From Anaerobacillus isosaccharinicus (GTDB lineage: Bacteria; Bacillota; Bacilli; Bacillales; Anaerobacillaceae), in assembly GCF_001866075.3 (NCBI RefSeq), contig NZ_CP063356.1, positions 2,036,164-2,100,163 of the forward strand: a stretch of 64,000 nt of DNA, given 5' to 3'. Shown one piece after another: positions 1 to 8,297 of this stretch; position 1 is the stretch's first letter, and each line of letters opens with the position of its first letter. The position numbers were made by a program, and so were the translations under genes. The notes below the pieces were generated by a model. The model had not been told where the DNA came from. It was given only the letters and a program-made list of their open reading frames with translations, and searched no databases.

Positions 1-710
1 CAATTGCAAAACCAGGTGTGAAAATTGCGACACTTGCACAAGATTTCGCTTTCGGTAGAGATGGAGTTGCGGCATTCAAAAAAGCAGCAGAGGCCCTAGG
101 CGCTGAATTAATGCATGAAGAATTTGCAGATCCGGCTGGAGTCGACTTCTCTTCGAATATCCAACGTATTATTAATGCAAAGCCTGATTACTTATTCGTT
201 ATTTGGGCAGGAGCTAATAGTCCATGGGGACAATTAGAAGACATGAGAGTTCAGGAAAGAGGAATTAAGCTTTCTACTGGAGCGCCTGATATTGCCGCTC
301 TTCGAACGATGGAAGACATGATTGGAATGGAAGGTTTCACGGTTTATCATCATAGCTTACCAGATAATGAAGTAAATGATTGGTTAGTTGCAGAACACCA
401 AAAGCGTCATAATGGTGAAATGCCAGATTTATTTACACCAGGCGGTTTTGCTTCAGCAATGGCCATTGTAGCGGCACTCGAAAAAACAAATGGAAATTTA
501 GATACTGAAACGTTAATTACTGCTATGGAAGGAATGACTTTCGAGACTCCGAAAGGTCCAATGACATTCCGTCCTGAAGATCATCAAGCGTTGCAAACGA
601 TGTACGCAATTCGATTAGAAAGAAAAGACGGGTTTGACTATCCAGTTCCAGTATTGTTGCGTGCCCTTTCACCAGAAGAATCAGCGCCAGCAATTATGAA
701 CAATAGGTAA
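1..710 (+). CDS. ABC transporter substrate-binding protein, LivK-like (5' end outside window)
   Basis: C-terminal about 235 residues of a periplasmic-binding-protein type I (leucine-binding family) lipoprotein-type receptor. The frame is open to the left edge, so the start, signal peptide and first lobe are missing. Visible features are the hinge-region beta-alpha units (KIATLAQDFAFGRDG, PDYLFVIWAGANSPW) and the late segment GGFASAMAIVAALEKT typical of Peripla_BP_6 proteins. It captures the ligand outside the cell for the permease encoded by the following four genes. A hairpin with a T-run follows it before the ATPase gene, which would allow more receptor than permease to be made. The ligand is unknown; the downstream acyl-CoA genes suggest an organic or branched-chain acid rather than an amino acid, which is inference. 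Confidence 0.85.
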   Translation, partial: IAKPGVKIATLAQDFAFGRDGVAAFKKAAEALGAELMHEEFADPAGVDFSSNIQRIINAKPDYLFVIWAGANSPWGQLEDMRVQERGIKLSTGAPDIAALRTMEDMIGMEGFTVYHHSLPDNEVNDWLVAEHQKRHNGEMPDLFTPGGFASAMAIVAALEKTNGNLDTETLITAMEGMTFETPKGPMTFRPEDHQALQTMYAIRLERKDGFDYPVPVLLRALSPEESAPAIMNNR

Positions 711-762
711 TGAAAGTAGTCCAAGGCTAATAAAGACTTTACTTCTATATTAAAAAAATAAG

Positions 763-800
763 GTGGAGCGCGAATGTAAAAAACGTGCTCCTCTTTTTTA
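763..800 (+). terminator. Intra-operon attenuator hairpin after the binding-protein gene
   Basis: Arms GGAGCGCG (765-772) and CGTGCTCC (784-791) form an 8-bp stem with one mismatch, followed by a run of T. It lies between the substrate-binding gene and the ATPase gene, a usual position for partial termination in ABC operons. Confidence 0.6.
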
Positions 801-823
801 CACAAAGTAAAAGAGGTGAGACG

Positions 824-1588
824 ATGGATACGATTTTAGAAACAAAACAATTAACGATCGCTTTCGGTGGGCATGTAGCTGTAAGTGAAGTAAATATTGA
901 AATTGAACGTAATACGCTAAAGTCAATAATTGGTCCAAATGGTGCTGGAAAAACAACGTTCTTTAACATGATTAGTGGCCAGTTAAAACCTACAAAAGGG
1001 CAAGTGTTTTTTAAAGGGAAAGATATTACGAAAATGTCTCCAACACAGCGGACGAGACTAGGCATTGGAAGGTCGTTTCAGATAACAAATGTATTTCCGC
1101 ATCTAACTTGTCATGAAAACGTTCGCCTAGCAGTTCAAGCTCAAATGAAAGTCTTCTATAATATGTTTTCCCATTTTAGTAGATTAAATGAAATTAATGA
1201 GAAAGCCAGCGAGTATTTAAAAATGGTAAAGCTTGAAAACAAAGAGAAAGAGTTGGCTGTAAACTTAGCCCATGGTGAAAAACGAAAGTTAGAAATTGCG
1301 ATGTTACTCGCATTAGAAACCGAAATTTTGCTTCTAGATGAACCAACGGCAGGAATGTCTTTAGAGGAAGTGCCAATGATTCTTGATGTTATTCGAACAA
1401 TCCGTGATGAACGAAAAAGGACGATTGTATTAATCGAACACAAAATGGATATGATCCTTGACTTATCAGATAGCATCATGGTTTTGTTTCATGGAAAACT
1501 ACTGGCTGATGGAGAACCAGAAGAGATTATGAAAAATGACCAAGTTCAAAAAGCTTATTTAGGAGGGTTACAAGATGACGCTTCTTAA
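824..1588 (+). CDS. livG: Branched-chain amino-acid-type ABC transporter ATPase LivG
   Basis: ATP-binding subunit of 254 residues that couples ATP hydrolysis to transport with LivF, LivH and LivM at the membrane. Walker A GPNGAGKTT lies near residue 38. The signature is LAHGEKRKLEI, the H-for-S/G variant usual in LivG, with Walker B LLLDEPTAG and a C-terminal BCA_ABC_TP_C-like end. ATG at 824 is chosen because it follows AAGAGGTGAG at good spacing; an in-frame start further upstream would fall inside the attenuator hairpin. The 3' end overlaps livF by 14 bp, indicating translational coupling. Confidence 0.92.
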   Translation: MDTILETKQLTIAFGGHVAVSEVNIEIERNTLKSIIGPNGAGKTTFFNMISGQLKPTKGQVFFKGKDITKMSPTQRTRLGIGRSFQITNVFPHLTCHENVRLAVQAQMKVFYNMFSHFSRLNEINEKASEYLKMVKLENKEKELAVNLAHGEKRKLEIAMLLALETEILLLDEPTAGMSLEEVPMILDVIRTIRDERKRTIVLIEHKMDMILDLSDSIMVLFHGKLLADGEPEEIMKNDQVQKAYLGGLQDDAS

Positions 1589-2279
1589 AGTAGATAATGT
1601 TCATACGTACATTCAGCAATATCATATTTTACAAGGGGTTTCATTTGAAGTAAAGCAAGGAGAAGTAACGGTATTACTAGGAAGAAACGGGGCAGGGAAG
1701 ACAACAACACTTAGGTCGATTATGGGATTAAACCCTATCACTTCTGGAAGTATCACCTTTAAGGGAGAAACAATTGGAGCCTGGCCAACACATAAAATTG
1801 CCAATGCTGGGATAGGTTATGTTCCCGAAGATCAAGGGATTTTCGGTGGTTTAACAGTTGAAGAAAATATGAAGGTTGCGATGAAGAAGAAAGATGATGC
1901 AACACTTGAGAGAATGGATTGGATTTTAGATTTGTTCCCTGATTTAAAGCAATTTTGGAAAAAGAATGGTGGTCACTTAAGTGGTGGACAAAAGCAAATG
2001 CTATCAATAGCTAGAGCTTATATTAATGATAATGACATGCTTCTTATTGACGAACCGAGTAAAGGGTTAGCGCCAATTATCGTGGAAAAGGTCATGGATT
2101 CAATTAATCAAATGAAGGACAAAACGACGGTCGTTCTTGTAGAACAAAACTTTATGATGGCAAGTACGATTGGTGATTGCTTTTATATTATTGATGATGG
2201 TCATTCGGTTCATAACGGGTTAATGAATGAGTTGAAGCATAATGAAGAGTTAAAACGGCAATATTTAGGAATTGCTTAA
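1575..2279 (+). CDS. livF: Branched-chain amino-acid-type ABC transporter ATPase LivF
   Basis: Second ATPase subunit, 234 residues, the normal LivF length. Walker A GRNGAGKTT, signature LSGGQKQMLSIARA, Walker B MLLIDEPSKGLAP and a switch histidine replaced by the family's usual VEQN context are visible. It starts inside the 3' end of livG and is followed 26 bp later by livH. It should form a heterodimer with LivG on the LivHM permease. Confidence 0.92.
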   Translation: MTLLKVDNVHTYIQQYHILQGVSFEVKQGEVTVLLGRNGAGKTTTLRSIMGLNPITSGSITFKGETIGAWPTHKIANAGIGYVPEDQGIFGGLTVEENMKVAMKKKDDATLERMDWILDLFPDLKQFWKKNGGHLSGGQKQMLSIARAYINDNDMLLIDEPSKGLAPIIVEKVMDSINQMKDKTTVVLVEQNFMMASTIGDCFYIIDDGHSVHNGLMNELKHNEELKRQYLGIA

Positions 2280-2305
2280 ATGAATCGTGAAAGTAGGTGA
2301 AGAAG

Positions 2306-3175
2306 ATGGAAATGCTCATTAATATTACAGTTAATGGTTTAGCTACAGGGATGCTAATTTTTCTGCTTGCAGCAGGCTTAACACTTATTTTTGGCTTAAT
2401 GGATGTCTTGAATTTTGCCCACGGTGCTTTATTTTTATGGGGAGCGTATGCAGGAATTTGGGTGTATACGAGTTCGGGAAGCTTTTTAATAGGAATTATA
2501 GCAGCAATTATCACTTGTTGTATTTTAGGATATTTACTAGAGCGTTTTATTGTCAAACCAGTGTATGGAAATCATATTCAGCAAATTTTGATTACGTTAG
2601 GAGCAATGCTTGTATTGAGTGAGCTAGTAAAGGTTGTATGGGGACCTAATATCATTCATGCTCGCGCACCAGAATGGCTTCGTGGGAGTTGGGAAATAGG
2701 CGATATATTCTTTATAAAATACAGAATTTTCATTATTTTTGTCGGGTTACTCGTCTTTGGAAGTCTATTATTCTTATTAAATCGAACAAAGCTAGGGCTC
2801 GTAGTAAGAGCAGGTGTAATGGATAAAGAAATGGTGCAGGCGTTAGGGATTAACATTCGAAAAGTATTTTTATTCGTGTTTATCCTTGGTGCTGGAATGG
2901 CCGGTTTAGGAGGAATGCTCTTTGGCCCTTACTCTGGTGTTATCTACGCGGAAATAGGATTAGAGTACGGAATTCTAGCTTTCATAGTTGTTGTTATTGG
3001 TGGAATGGGCAGTGTTCTTGGCTCAATGATTGCAGCGCTAATGGTTGGTTTATTAGGATCTTATGCAGCATACTTCCTACCAGAAATTGCTTTGGCAGTT
3101 AATTTCCTACTCATGTTAGCTATTTTAATCTTTAAACCTTCTGGAATTATGGGGATGAAGGAGGCGTTAAAATGA
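2306..3175 (+). CDS. livH: Branched-chain amino-acid-type ABC permease LivH
   Basis: Integral membrane permease of 289 residues with eight or so hydrophobic segments. The LivH-type N-terminal signature FGLMDVLNFAHGALF and the late GGMGSVLGSMIAALMVGLL loop are visible. ATG at 2306 is preferred because AGGTGA lies 5 bp upstream; a GTG at 2297 sits inside that site. The stop codon overlaps the livM start in an ATGA junction. Confidence 0.9.
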   Translation: MEMLINITVNGLATGMLIFLLAAGLTLIFGLMDVLNFAHGALFLWGAYAGIWVYTSSGSFLIGIIAAIITCCILGYLLERFIVKPVYGNHIQQILITLGAMLVLSELVKVVWGPNIIHARAPEWLRGSWEIGDIFFIKYRIFIIFVGLLVFGSLLFLLNRTKLGLVVRAGVMDKEMVQALGINIRKVFLFVFILGAGMAGLGGMLFGPYSGVIYAEIGLEYGILAFIVVVIGGMGSVLGSMIAALMVGLLGSYAAYFLPEIALAVNFLLMLAILIFKPSGIMGMKEALK

Positions 3176-4203
3176 GCCGGTTGAAACAACTATCGAAATT
3201 TAAACTTACTCTTTCAGTACTTACAATTGGCTTACTTTTCCTCCCGTTTGTCACTGATTCACGAAGTATGCTAATTATGTTAACAAAAATCTTTATATTT
3301 GCTGTGTTTGCTATGAGTTATGACTTACTTTTAGGCTATACCGGGATCGTTTCTTTTGGTCACGCGATGTTTTTTGGAATTGGTGCTTATACAGTAGCAA
3401 TTTGTTTAAAAGCATTTGGTCCTAGTATCCCAGTTTTGTTATTAGCGGTTGTTATAACCATTATTTTTACAGCAATCGTCAGTTTTTTAGTCGGTTTATT
3501 AACCCTTCGATTAAAAGCTCACTTCTTTGCAATGTTGACTTTAGCTGTAGCCGCTCTATTTTTAGTAGCAGCTGAAAAGTGGCGTTCTTTAACAATGGGA
3601 AATGACGGATTTACGTTTGTGATCCCAGAAATACTTCGTGATCGCGTTACCTTTTATATCGTAGCTCTAGTATTTATGGTTATTGTGTTCTTGTTCCTAG
3701 AGCGCTTTACTCAGTCACCTATGGGAAGAGTCTTGCAAGCGATTAGAGAAAATGAACCTCGTGTTGAATCGCTTGGTTATCGGGTTATGCATTATAAAAT
3801 TACAGCAAATGTCATTGCGGGTGTTGTGGCAGGTTTAGCAGGGATTTTGTACGCTATGAGCTTACGATTTGTAAATACGGCTGTTTTTGCAACAGAACTG
3901 ACACTTGATGCCCTTTTGATTACGATCATTGGTGGAGTTGGTACATTATTTGGAGCGATTGTTGGAGCGGCACTAATTGAATATGCTCGTCATGGATTAA
4001 TGGATTTAGCAAGTGTCCACTGGATTTTTGAGCGTTGGGTCATCCTATTAGGAACGGTCTTCATTTTGGTCGTCATGTTTTTCCCGAAAGGAATCGTAGG
4101 GACAACACAAAGTTGGTGGGTAAAGAGACAAATGAACAAAGTGAATAAATTAAAACCAAAACCACCTGCTAAAAATAAAAATTTCACCCAAGATGTAGGA
4201 TAA
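3172..4203 (+). CDS. livM: Branched-chain amino-acid-type ABC permease LivM
   Basis: Second permease subunit, 343 residues. LivM features seen are YDLLLGYTGIVSFGHAMFFG near residue 45, the cytoplasmic coupling segment QSPMGRVLQAIRENEPRVESLGY, and GGVGTLFGAIVGAALIEYA. The C-terminal 25 residues are basic and proline/lysine rich (KLKPKPPAKNK), a short extension. It overlaps livH by 4 bp. The transporter genes end here and a small gene follows after 15 bp. Confidence 0.9.
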   Translation: MSRLKQLSKFKLTLSVLTIGLLFLPFVTDSRSMLIMLTKIFIFAVFAMSYDLLLGYTGIVSFGHAMFFGIGAYTVAICLKAFGPSIPVLLLAVVITIIFTAIVSFLVGLLTLRLKAHFFAMLTLAVAALFLVAAEKWRSLTMGNDGFTFVIPEILRDRVTFYIVALVFMVIVFLFLERFTQSPMGRVLQAIRENEPRVESLGYRVMHYKITANVIAGVVAGLAGILYAMSLRFVNTAVFATELTLDALLITIIGGVGTLFGAIVGAALIEYARHGLMDLASVHWIFERWVILLGTVFILVVMFFPKGIVGTTQSWWVKRQMNKVNKLKPKPPAKNKNFTQDVG

Positions 4204-4218
4204 AGGAGAGAAACGTTT

Positions 4219-4398
4219 ATGGAGGCTCAATCTCAGGTGGTGTCATTCGTGATTAGAGTTCATACTGCCTTAAATGAAAGTCAAGAGCAGGAAAATCAAG
4301 TGAGAATCAAAGTGAAGCATGTACAAACAGATGAAGAGGCAGCTTATGCAAATCTAGAGGAAGCTTTCAGCTATATCAAGGGTGTGATTGGAGAGTGA
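4219..4398 (+). CDS. Small hypothetical protein (59 aa) between livM and the FabH-like gene
   Basis: ATG at 4219 follows TAAAGGAGAG at good spacing and the frame runs to TGA at 4396. The product begins MEAQSQVVSFVIRVHTALNE, is acidic and has no membrane segment. The central QVRIKVKHVQTDEEAAYANL looks like a beta strand followed by a helix. It is packed 15 bp after livM and 7 bp before the next gene, so it is co-transcribed. I do not recognise the family. A small accessory or acyl-binding protein of this pathway is possible but unproven. Confidence 0.65.
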   Translation: MEAQSQVVSFVIRVHTALNESQEQENQVRIKVKHVQTDEEAAYANLEEAFSYIKGVIGE

Positions 4399-4405
4399 GG
4401 CAAAA

Positions 4406-5425
4406 ATGATAGTCGAACGAGAGAAAATTGGAATTGTTAGTACTGGAGTTTATCTACCAGATGGTCGCATGACTAGTAGCGAGATTGCTAGTTTGTCAGG
4501 TATTCCCCAGGATGTAGTTGAAACAAAAATGGGCATTCGCCAGAAAACAATTCCAGGTCCTGATGACCATACTTGCCAAATTGGAGTTTTTGCAGCAGAA
4601 AAGGCATTGAAAAAGGCAGCTATTGATCCTCTTGATATCGATTTAATTATATATATTGGTGAAGAACATAAAGAGTATCCACTATGGACGGCTGGGATTA
4701 AGCTTCAGCAAGAGATTGGAGCAGATAATGCATGGGCCTTTGACGTGGCCCTTCGTTGTAGCACAACTATGATGGCATTGAAAGTGGCAAAGGATATGAT
4801 GAACTCTGACTCTTCCATTCGTACAGTTCTTCTTGCCGGTGGGTACCGAAATTTAGATTTTATCGATTATGAAAATCCTAGAACGAGGTTTATGTATAAC
4901 CTTTCTGCAGGAGGCGGAGCTATCATCCTTCAGAAAGGATTTAATAATAATGAATTGTTGGAAACATCTTTGATAACAGATGGTTCTTTTTCAGAAGATG
5001 TTGTTGTAGTAGCAGGAGGTACTAAGCATCCAATAACTGGGGATGCGATTGAAAACCGACTAAACTATTTAGATGTTCTTGACCCGCAGGGAATGAAAGA
5101 GCGACTTGAAGATAAATCGATGAAAAACTTCTTAAAAGTAATCAGATACTCTTTAGAAAAAAGTAATTTGACGGAAGCTGAGATTGATTACTTAGCTATC
5201 TTGCATATGAAGCGCTCCGCTCATGATTATGTCTTAAAAGAGTTAAATCTACGTGATGAGCAGTCGATTTATTTAGATCATTATGGTCATATGGGGCAGA
5301 TTGATCAAATTTTATCTCTAGAACTGGCCCTTGAACAAGGGAAGGTTAACAAGGGTGACCTAGTGGTGCTAGTAAGCGCTGGAATTGGTTATGCCTGGGG
5401 AGCAACAACGATCCGCTGGGGCTAA
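4406..5425 (+). CDS. FabH-like (3-oxoacyl-ACP synthase III family) thiolase-fold protein
   Basis: Thiolase-fold condensing-enzyme relative of 339 residues. The nucleophile-elbow cysteine is C118 in DVALRCSTTM and the FabH second-half histidine is H267 in LHMKRSAHD. Where canonical FabH has the GNTSAAS asparagine, this protein has GHMGQID (H295), so its chemistry may differ from fatty-acid initiation. ATG at 4406 is chosen because GTGAGG precedes it at suitable spacing. Its place in a transporter/acyl-CoA gene set suggests acyl-CoA condensation or thiolysis in a degradative or salvage pathway (inference). An IS1182-type element lies directly downstream. Confidence 0.82.
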   Translation: MIVEREKIGIVSTGVYLPDGRMTSSEIASLSGIPQDVVETKMGIRQKTIPGPDDHTCQIGVFAAEKALKKAAIDPLDIDLIIYIGEEHKEYPLWTAGIKLQQEIGADNAWAFDVALRCSTTMMALKVAKDMMNSDSSIRTVLLAGGYRNLDFIDYENPRTRFMYNLSAGGGAIILQKGFNNNELLETSLITDGSFSEDVVVVAGGTKHPITGDAIENRLNYLDVLDPQGMKERLEDKSMKNFLKVIRYSLEKSNLTEAEIDYLAILHMKRSAHDYVLKELNLRDEQSIYLDHYGHMGQIDQILSLELALEQGKVNKGDLVVLVSAGIGYAWGATTIRWG

Positions 5426-5534
5426 TATAGACTCTCGGAATAAATGATGAGTTTATCGAAGATTTGTAAAAAATTTACTGGGAATTTCATTAACAGGACA
5501 GCAAAGTGATGTGTTTTCATAGTGTTTTCAAAAA

Positions 5535-7145
5535 AGTGTATACCAAATAAGCCTACGGCTGCTATTTTTTAAAAATGACTAGGCGCTCTTAGAAAAGATG
5601 ATTTCTTGGATGTTCAAAGTCTCTTTCTGACTACTGTACCAAGCATCTATGTGTTGACACATCATGATTGAATATAAGCGGACATACCACATTTTTGTAG
5701 AGCGATGACGCCCAGATTCTAAGTGATAGTCGACTTTTTCTCTTTTGTTCGAACGTTCAACTGAAGTTCTTCGTTTATAAATCAGTTTCCACTTTTCAGA
5801 AGACCTCGGTGTTTTAGTGAACAGACGAAGATTATCTTGCTTAAACGTATGAAATGTCCGGCCATACTTCGCTTTAGAACACGGAGTGGAACATGTATTT
5901 TTTGTTCCGCAAGCTAGTGGACAACGCCACTTTTGGCGGTTTTGAGATTTGTCAAACCCATTGGGTTTCATTTCCATTCCAATTGGACAAATAGGAACGC
6001 CTAGGGGAGAAATCTGAATATCACTTTGCGTACTGAAGTTTTTCTTTGTTCGAACATTAAGATCAATAAATGGTTCCACATTATGATGGTCCAGTAATTC
6101 GTAAATCGGTTCTGCATCATGTGCGGCATCGAGAAGGATTTTATCAATTGTGCCCAAGGTGTACCGTTGCGAAAATTCAATTGAACCAACCACTAGGCTG
6201 ACTGAATCATGCCGGGAAGCAGGATGCAGCCGTGGATATAGCGGCAAGTCGTATTGGCTATCGCTAGTGGATATCATGTAGAGATGATATCCGTTGAAGT
6301 ACCTCTCCCTTGAACTATCCCAACCTGAGTCGATGTCAGGTTGAGAATATCGACGAGGATGAGTACAATTCGTTAGTCCTTGGGCACTACAATCACAAAT
6401 AGGTTTGCTCCTTGGGTATCTCGCTGTTTCCACGGGTGTCCCATCTCCAACAACACCAAGGGAATGGGGATCCCCAAGCAAACCCAATCTCGCTGAAACT
6501 TCAAGAAATTGAGATTGAAAAAACGCGTATAATTGATCTCCCGGCAATTGTTTTTGTTTTGAGCCATTGCGTAAATGACGATCCACTAATTTTCTAATAA
6601 TACCAGGGTTTCTAGGAGTTGCTTTTTCACCCTTTTTCGGTTTTTTCTTCTTCTTCTTTTTTCGTTTGAGCTTAATAAAAGGTTTTACATTAGCCTTCTC
6701 AAAACCTGATAGCCGTCTGAAGAAGTCATAAAAAGTACCGACACCTGGAACATCCCCAGGTTCAAAGCCGCTAAGGATCGTGTAAAGAGGAACACGATGG
6801 AGTTGGTTCACCCATTCTGTAATACTCAGGGTCGGACTTGTCAATAAACACAAAAGATAAGAGCGAAGCATGGAAGCAGGATCACGTGGCTCAGGACCTT
6901 TAACTGAATATGAATCATGAAGCCACGTAGTGGTAAACGAAAGATCCGTGATCCATAACTTCGAGATAATAGTCCAATCTTTTTGTACGAGAGTCAGTAT
7001 ACCGCCTGAGTAATGAGTATTTAATTGGTCTAAAACGAAGTTTTGATATGAGATATGTGGTATTAGCGCAGGTTTCATTTAAATCCCCCATTTCACCGTA
7101 TTGTTAGGAAGTCAATTCCTCCTCGGCGATTATTGGGGTTCCACT
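5535..7145. mobile_element. IS1182-family insertion sequence (approximate ends)
   Basis: A single transposase gene on the minus strand flanked by short non-coding ends. Imperfect terminal inverted repeats are proposed: AGTGTATACC-AAATAAGCC from 5535, against AGTGGAACCCCAATAATCGCC read leftward from 7145. Runs of A flank both sides, so any target duplication is unclear. The element sits between the FabH-like gene and the hydrolase gene and separates two same-strand halves of one functional group. The exact ends need comparison with an empty site. Confidence 0.6.
5579..7078 (-). CDS. IS1182-family transposase
   Basis: DDE transposase of 499 residues, full length with no frameshift, so the element may be active. 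The N-terminal DUF772-like part contains RDPASMLRSYLLCLLTSPTL and YDFFRRLSGFE. A very basic lysine stretch (KLKRKKKKKKKPKKGEK, about residues 138-154) precedes the catalytic region. LLGDPHSLGVVGDGTPVE and the late RRTSVERSNKREKVDYHLE segment (Y-R-E type end) fit the IS1182/IS5-like catalytic core. CPLACG and TCSTPCSKAKYG give paired cysteines typical of this family. Confidence 0.9.
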   Translation of the reverse strand: MKPALIPHISYQNFVLDQLNTHYSGGILTLVQKDWTIISKLWITDLSFTTTWLHDSYSVKGPEPRDPASMLRSYLLCLLTSPTLSITEWVNQLHRVPLYTILSGFEPGDVPGVGTFYDFFRRLSGFEKANVKPFIKLKRKKKKKKKPKKGEKATPRNPGIIRKLVDRHLRNGSKQKQLPGDQLYAFFQSQFLEVSARLGLLGDPHSLGVVGDGTPVETARYPRSKPICDCSAQGLTNCTHPRRYSQPDIDSGWDSSRERYFNGYHLYMISTSDSQYDLPLYPRLHPASRHDSVSLVVGSIEFSQRYTLGTIDKILLDAAHDAEPIYELLDHHNVEPFIDLNVRTKKNFSTQSDIQISPLGVPICPIGMEMKPNGFDKSQNRQKWRCPLACGTKNTCSTPCSKAKYGRTFHTFKQDNLRLFTKTPRSSEKWKLIYKRRTSVERSNKREKVDYHLESGRHRSTKMWYVRLYSIMMCQHIDAWYSSQKETLNIQEIIFSKSA

Positions 7146-7288
7146 AAAAAGTCAAGTGTTTTTTTAGTTTTTTTATGATATTTTTCAACAATTAATTTCC
7201 AATTGAAGAAGAAAACTAAAGTAAAAATCCCACCTAGAAATAGGAGGGATACAAATAAATTGGTTCAAGAAAACCTTGAGCCACAAGG

Positions 7289-7304
7289 CTCGGCAAATGC
7301 CGAG
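7289..7304. repeat. Short perfect hairpin downstream of the IS element
   Basis: CTCGGC-AAAT-GCCGAG forms a 6-bp stem with a 4-base loop just before the hydrolase ribosome binding site. The overlapping string CCGAGAGTCTAT (7300-7311) is an exact inverted copy of ATAGACTCTCGG at 5427-5438, on the other side of the IS element. Confidence 0.5.
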
Positions 7305-7334
7305 AGTCTATTAATTAAAAAGGAGGTACCTACA

Positions 7335-8225
7335 ATGGCAAAAGTAATTCTACAATCAATTTCACTTGAAAATGGAGAAACTATTTCCTATCGTGAGCGA
7401 ACGGGAGGAGAAGAAAAGCTATTACTCATTCATGGAAATATGACTTCGTCAAAGCATTGGGATTTACTTATTGATGCGCTGGATGAAAGATTTAAAGTCT
7501 ATGCAGTCGATATGAGAGGGTTTGGTGGGTCTAGTTATCATCAGCGAATAAACTCTATTCAAGACTTTACCGATGAAGTAAAACTATTTGTGGATAGTAT
7601 CGGTTTAGATACGTTTTCTGTTATGGGATGGTCAACTGGTGGGGCGGTTTCCATGCAATTAGCTATTGATTATCCGGACCGTGTCAATAATCTCATTTTA
7701 CTGGCTTCTGCTTCGACAAGAGGGTATCCGTTTGTGCAAGTAAATCAATTCGGAGAAGTAACTCGTTTAAAGACGCGAGAAGAGATTGAACAAGATCCAG
7801 TAAAGTCACTTCCAGTTGTTAATGCTTATAAAACAGGTAATAAAGCATTTTTAAAAGCGCTATGGAATGCCGTTATATACACCAAAAAGCAACCATCGGA
7901 ATATTTATATAATCAATACCTAGATGATATGTTGACGCAAAGAAACTTAACAGATGTCTATCATGCCCTCAACACATTTAATATAAGTGACGTCCATAAC
8001 GGATTAACTGAAGGCAACGGAAAAGTTAAGGGAATCACTGTACCGACCCTTGTTTTATGGGGTGAAAATGATTTAGTTGTTACCGAAAAAATGACAAAAG
8101 AAATTATTGAGGATTTTGGAGAGCAAGCTAAAATTGTCTATTTAAAAGGATGCGGCCATTCTCCATTAATTGATAATCTGGAACTTTTGAAAAAAGAGGT
8201 TGAAAATTTTTTGATCCTAGAATGA
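7335..8225 (+). CDS. Alpha/beta hydrolase
   Basis: Alpha/beta-hydrolase-fold enzyme of 296 residues. The oxyanion-hole segment HGNMTSSKHWDLL, the nucleophile elbow GWSTGG (S100) and the late histidine in GCGHSPLID (about residue 277) form a recognisable catalytic triad; D in LVLWGENDLVV is the likely acid. The start ATG at 7335 follows a strong AGGAGG at 7321. Upstream in-frame codons run into the IS flank and are rejected. It is the first gene after the IS element and is followed by the SDR and acyl-CoA ligase genes. It may be an esterase or acyl-CoA thioesterase of that pathway; the substrate is unknown. Confidence 0.85.
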   Translation: MAKVILQSISLENGETISYRERTGGEEKLLLIHGNMTSSKHWDLLIDALDERFKVYAVDMRGFGGSSYHQRINSIQDFTDEVKLFVDSIGLDTFSVMGWSTGGAVSMQLAIDYPDRVNNLILLASASTRGYPFVQVNQFGEVTRLKTREEIEQDPVKSLPVVNAYKTGNKAFLKALWNAVIYTKKQPSEYLYNQYLDDMLTQRNLTDVYHALNTFNISDVHNGLTEGNGKVKGITVPTLVLWGENDLVVTEKMTKEIIEDFGEQAKIVYLKGCGHSPLIDNLELLKKEVENFLILE

Positions 8226-8297
8226 GTAATTGATGGAAAAACTAGTTGTATTAATAACAAGTTTTTCTAACAGCTTAGAGGAGAAAGGAGAACTAAA

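Noticed and set aside
7203-7334. 44-residue N-terminal extension of the hydrolase
   Set aside because: It runs through a hairpin and IS flank without a ribosome site; a strong AGGAGG favours ATG at 7335.
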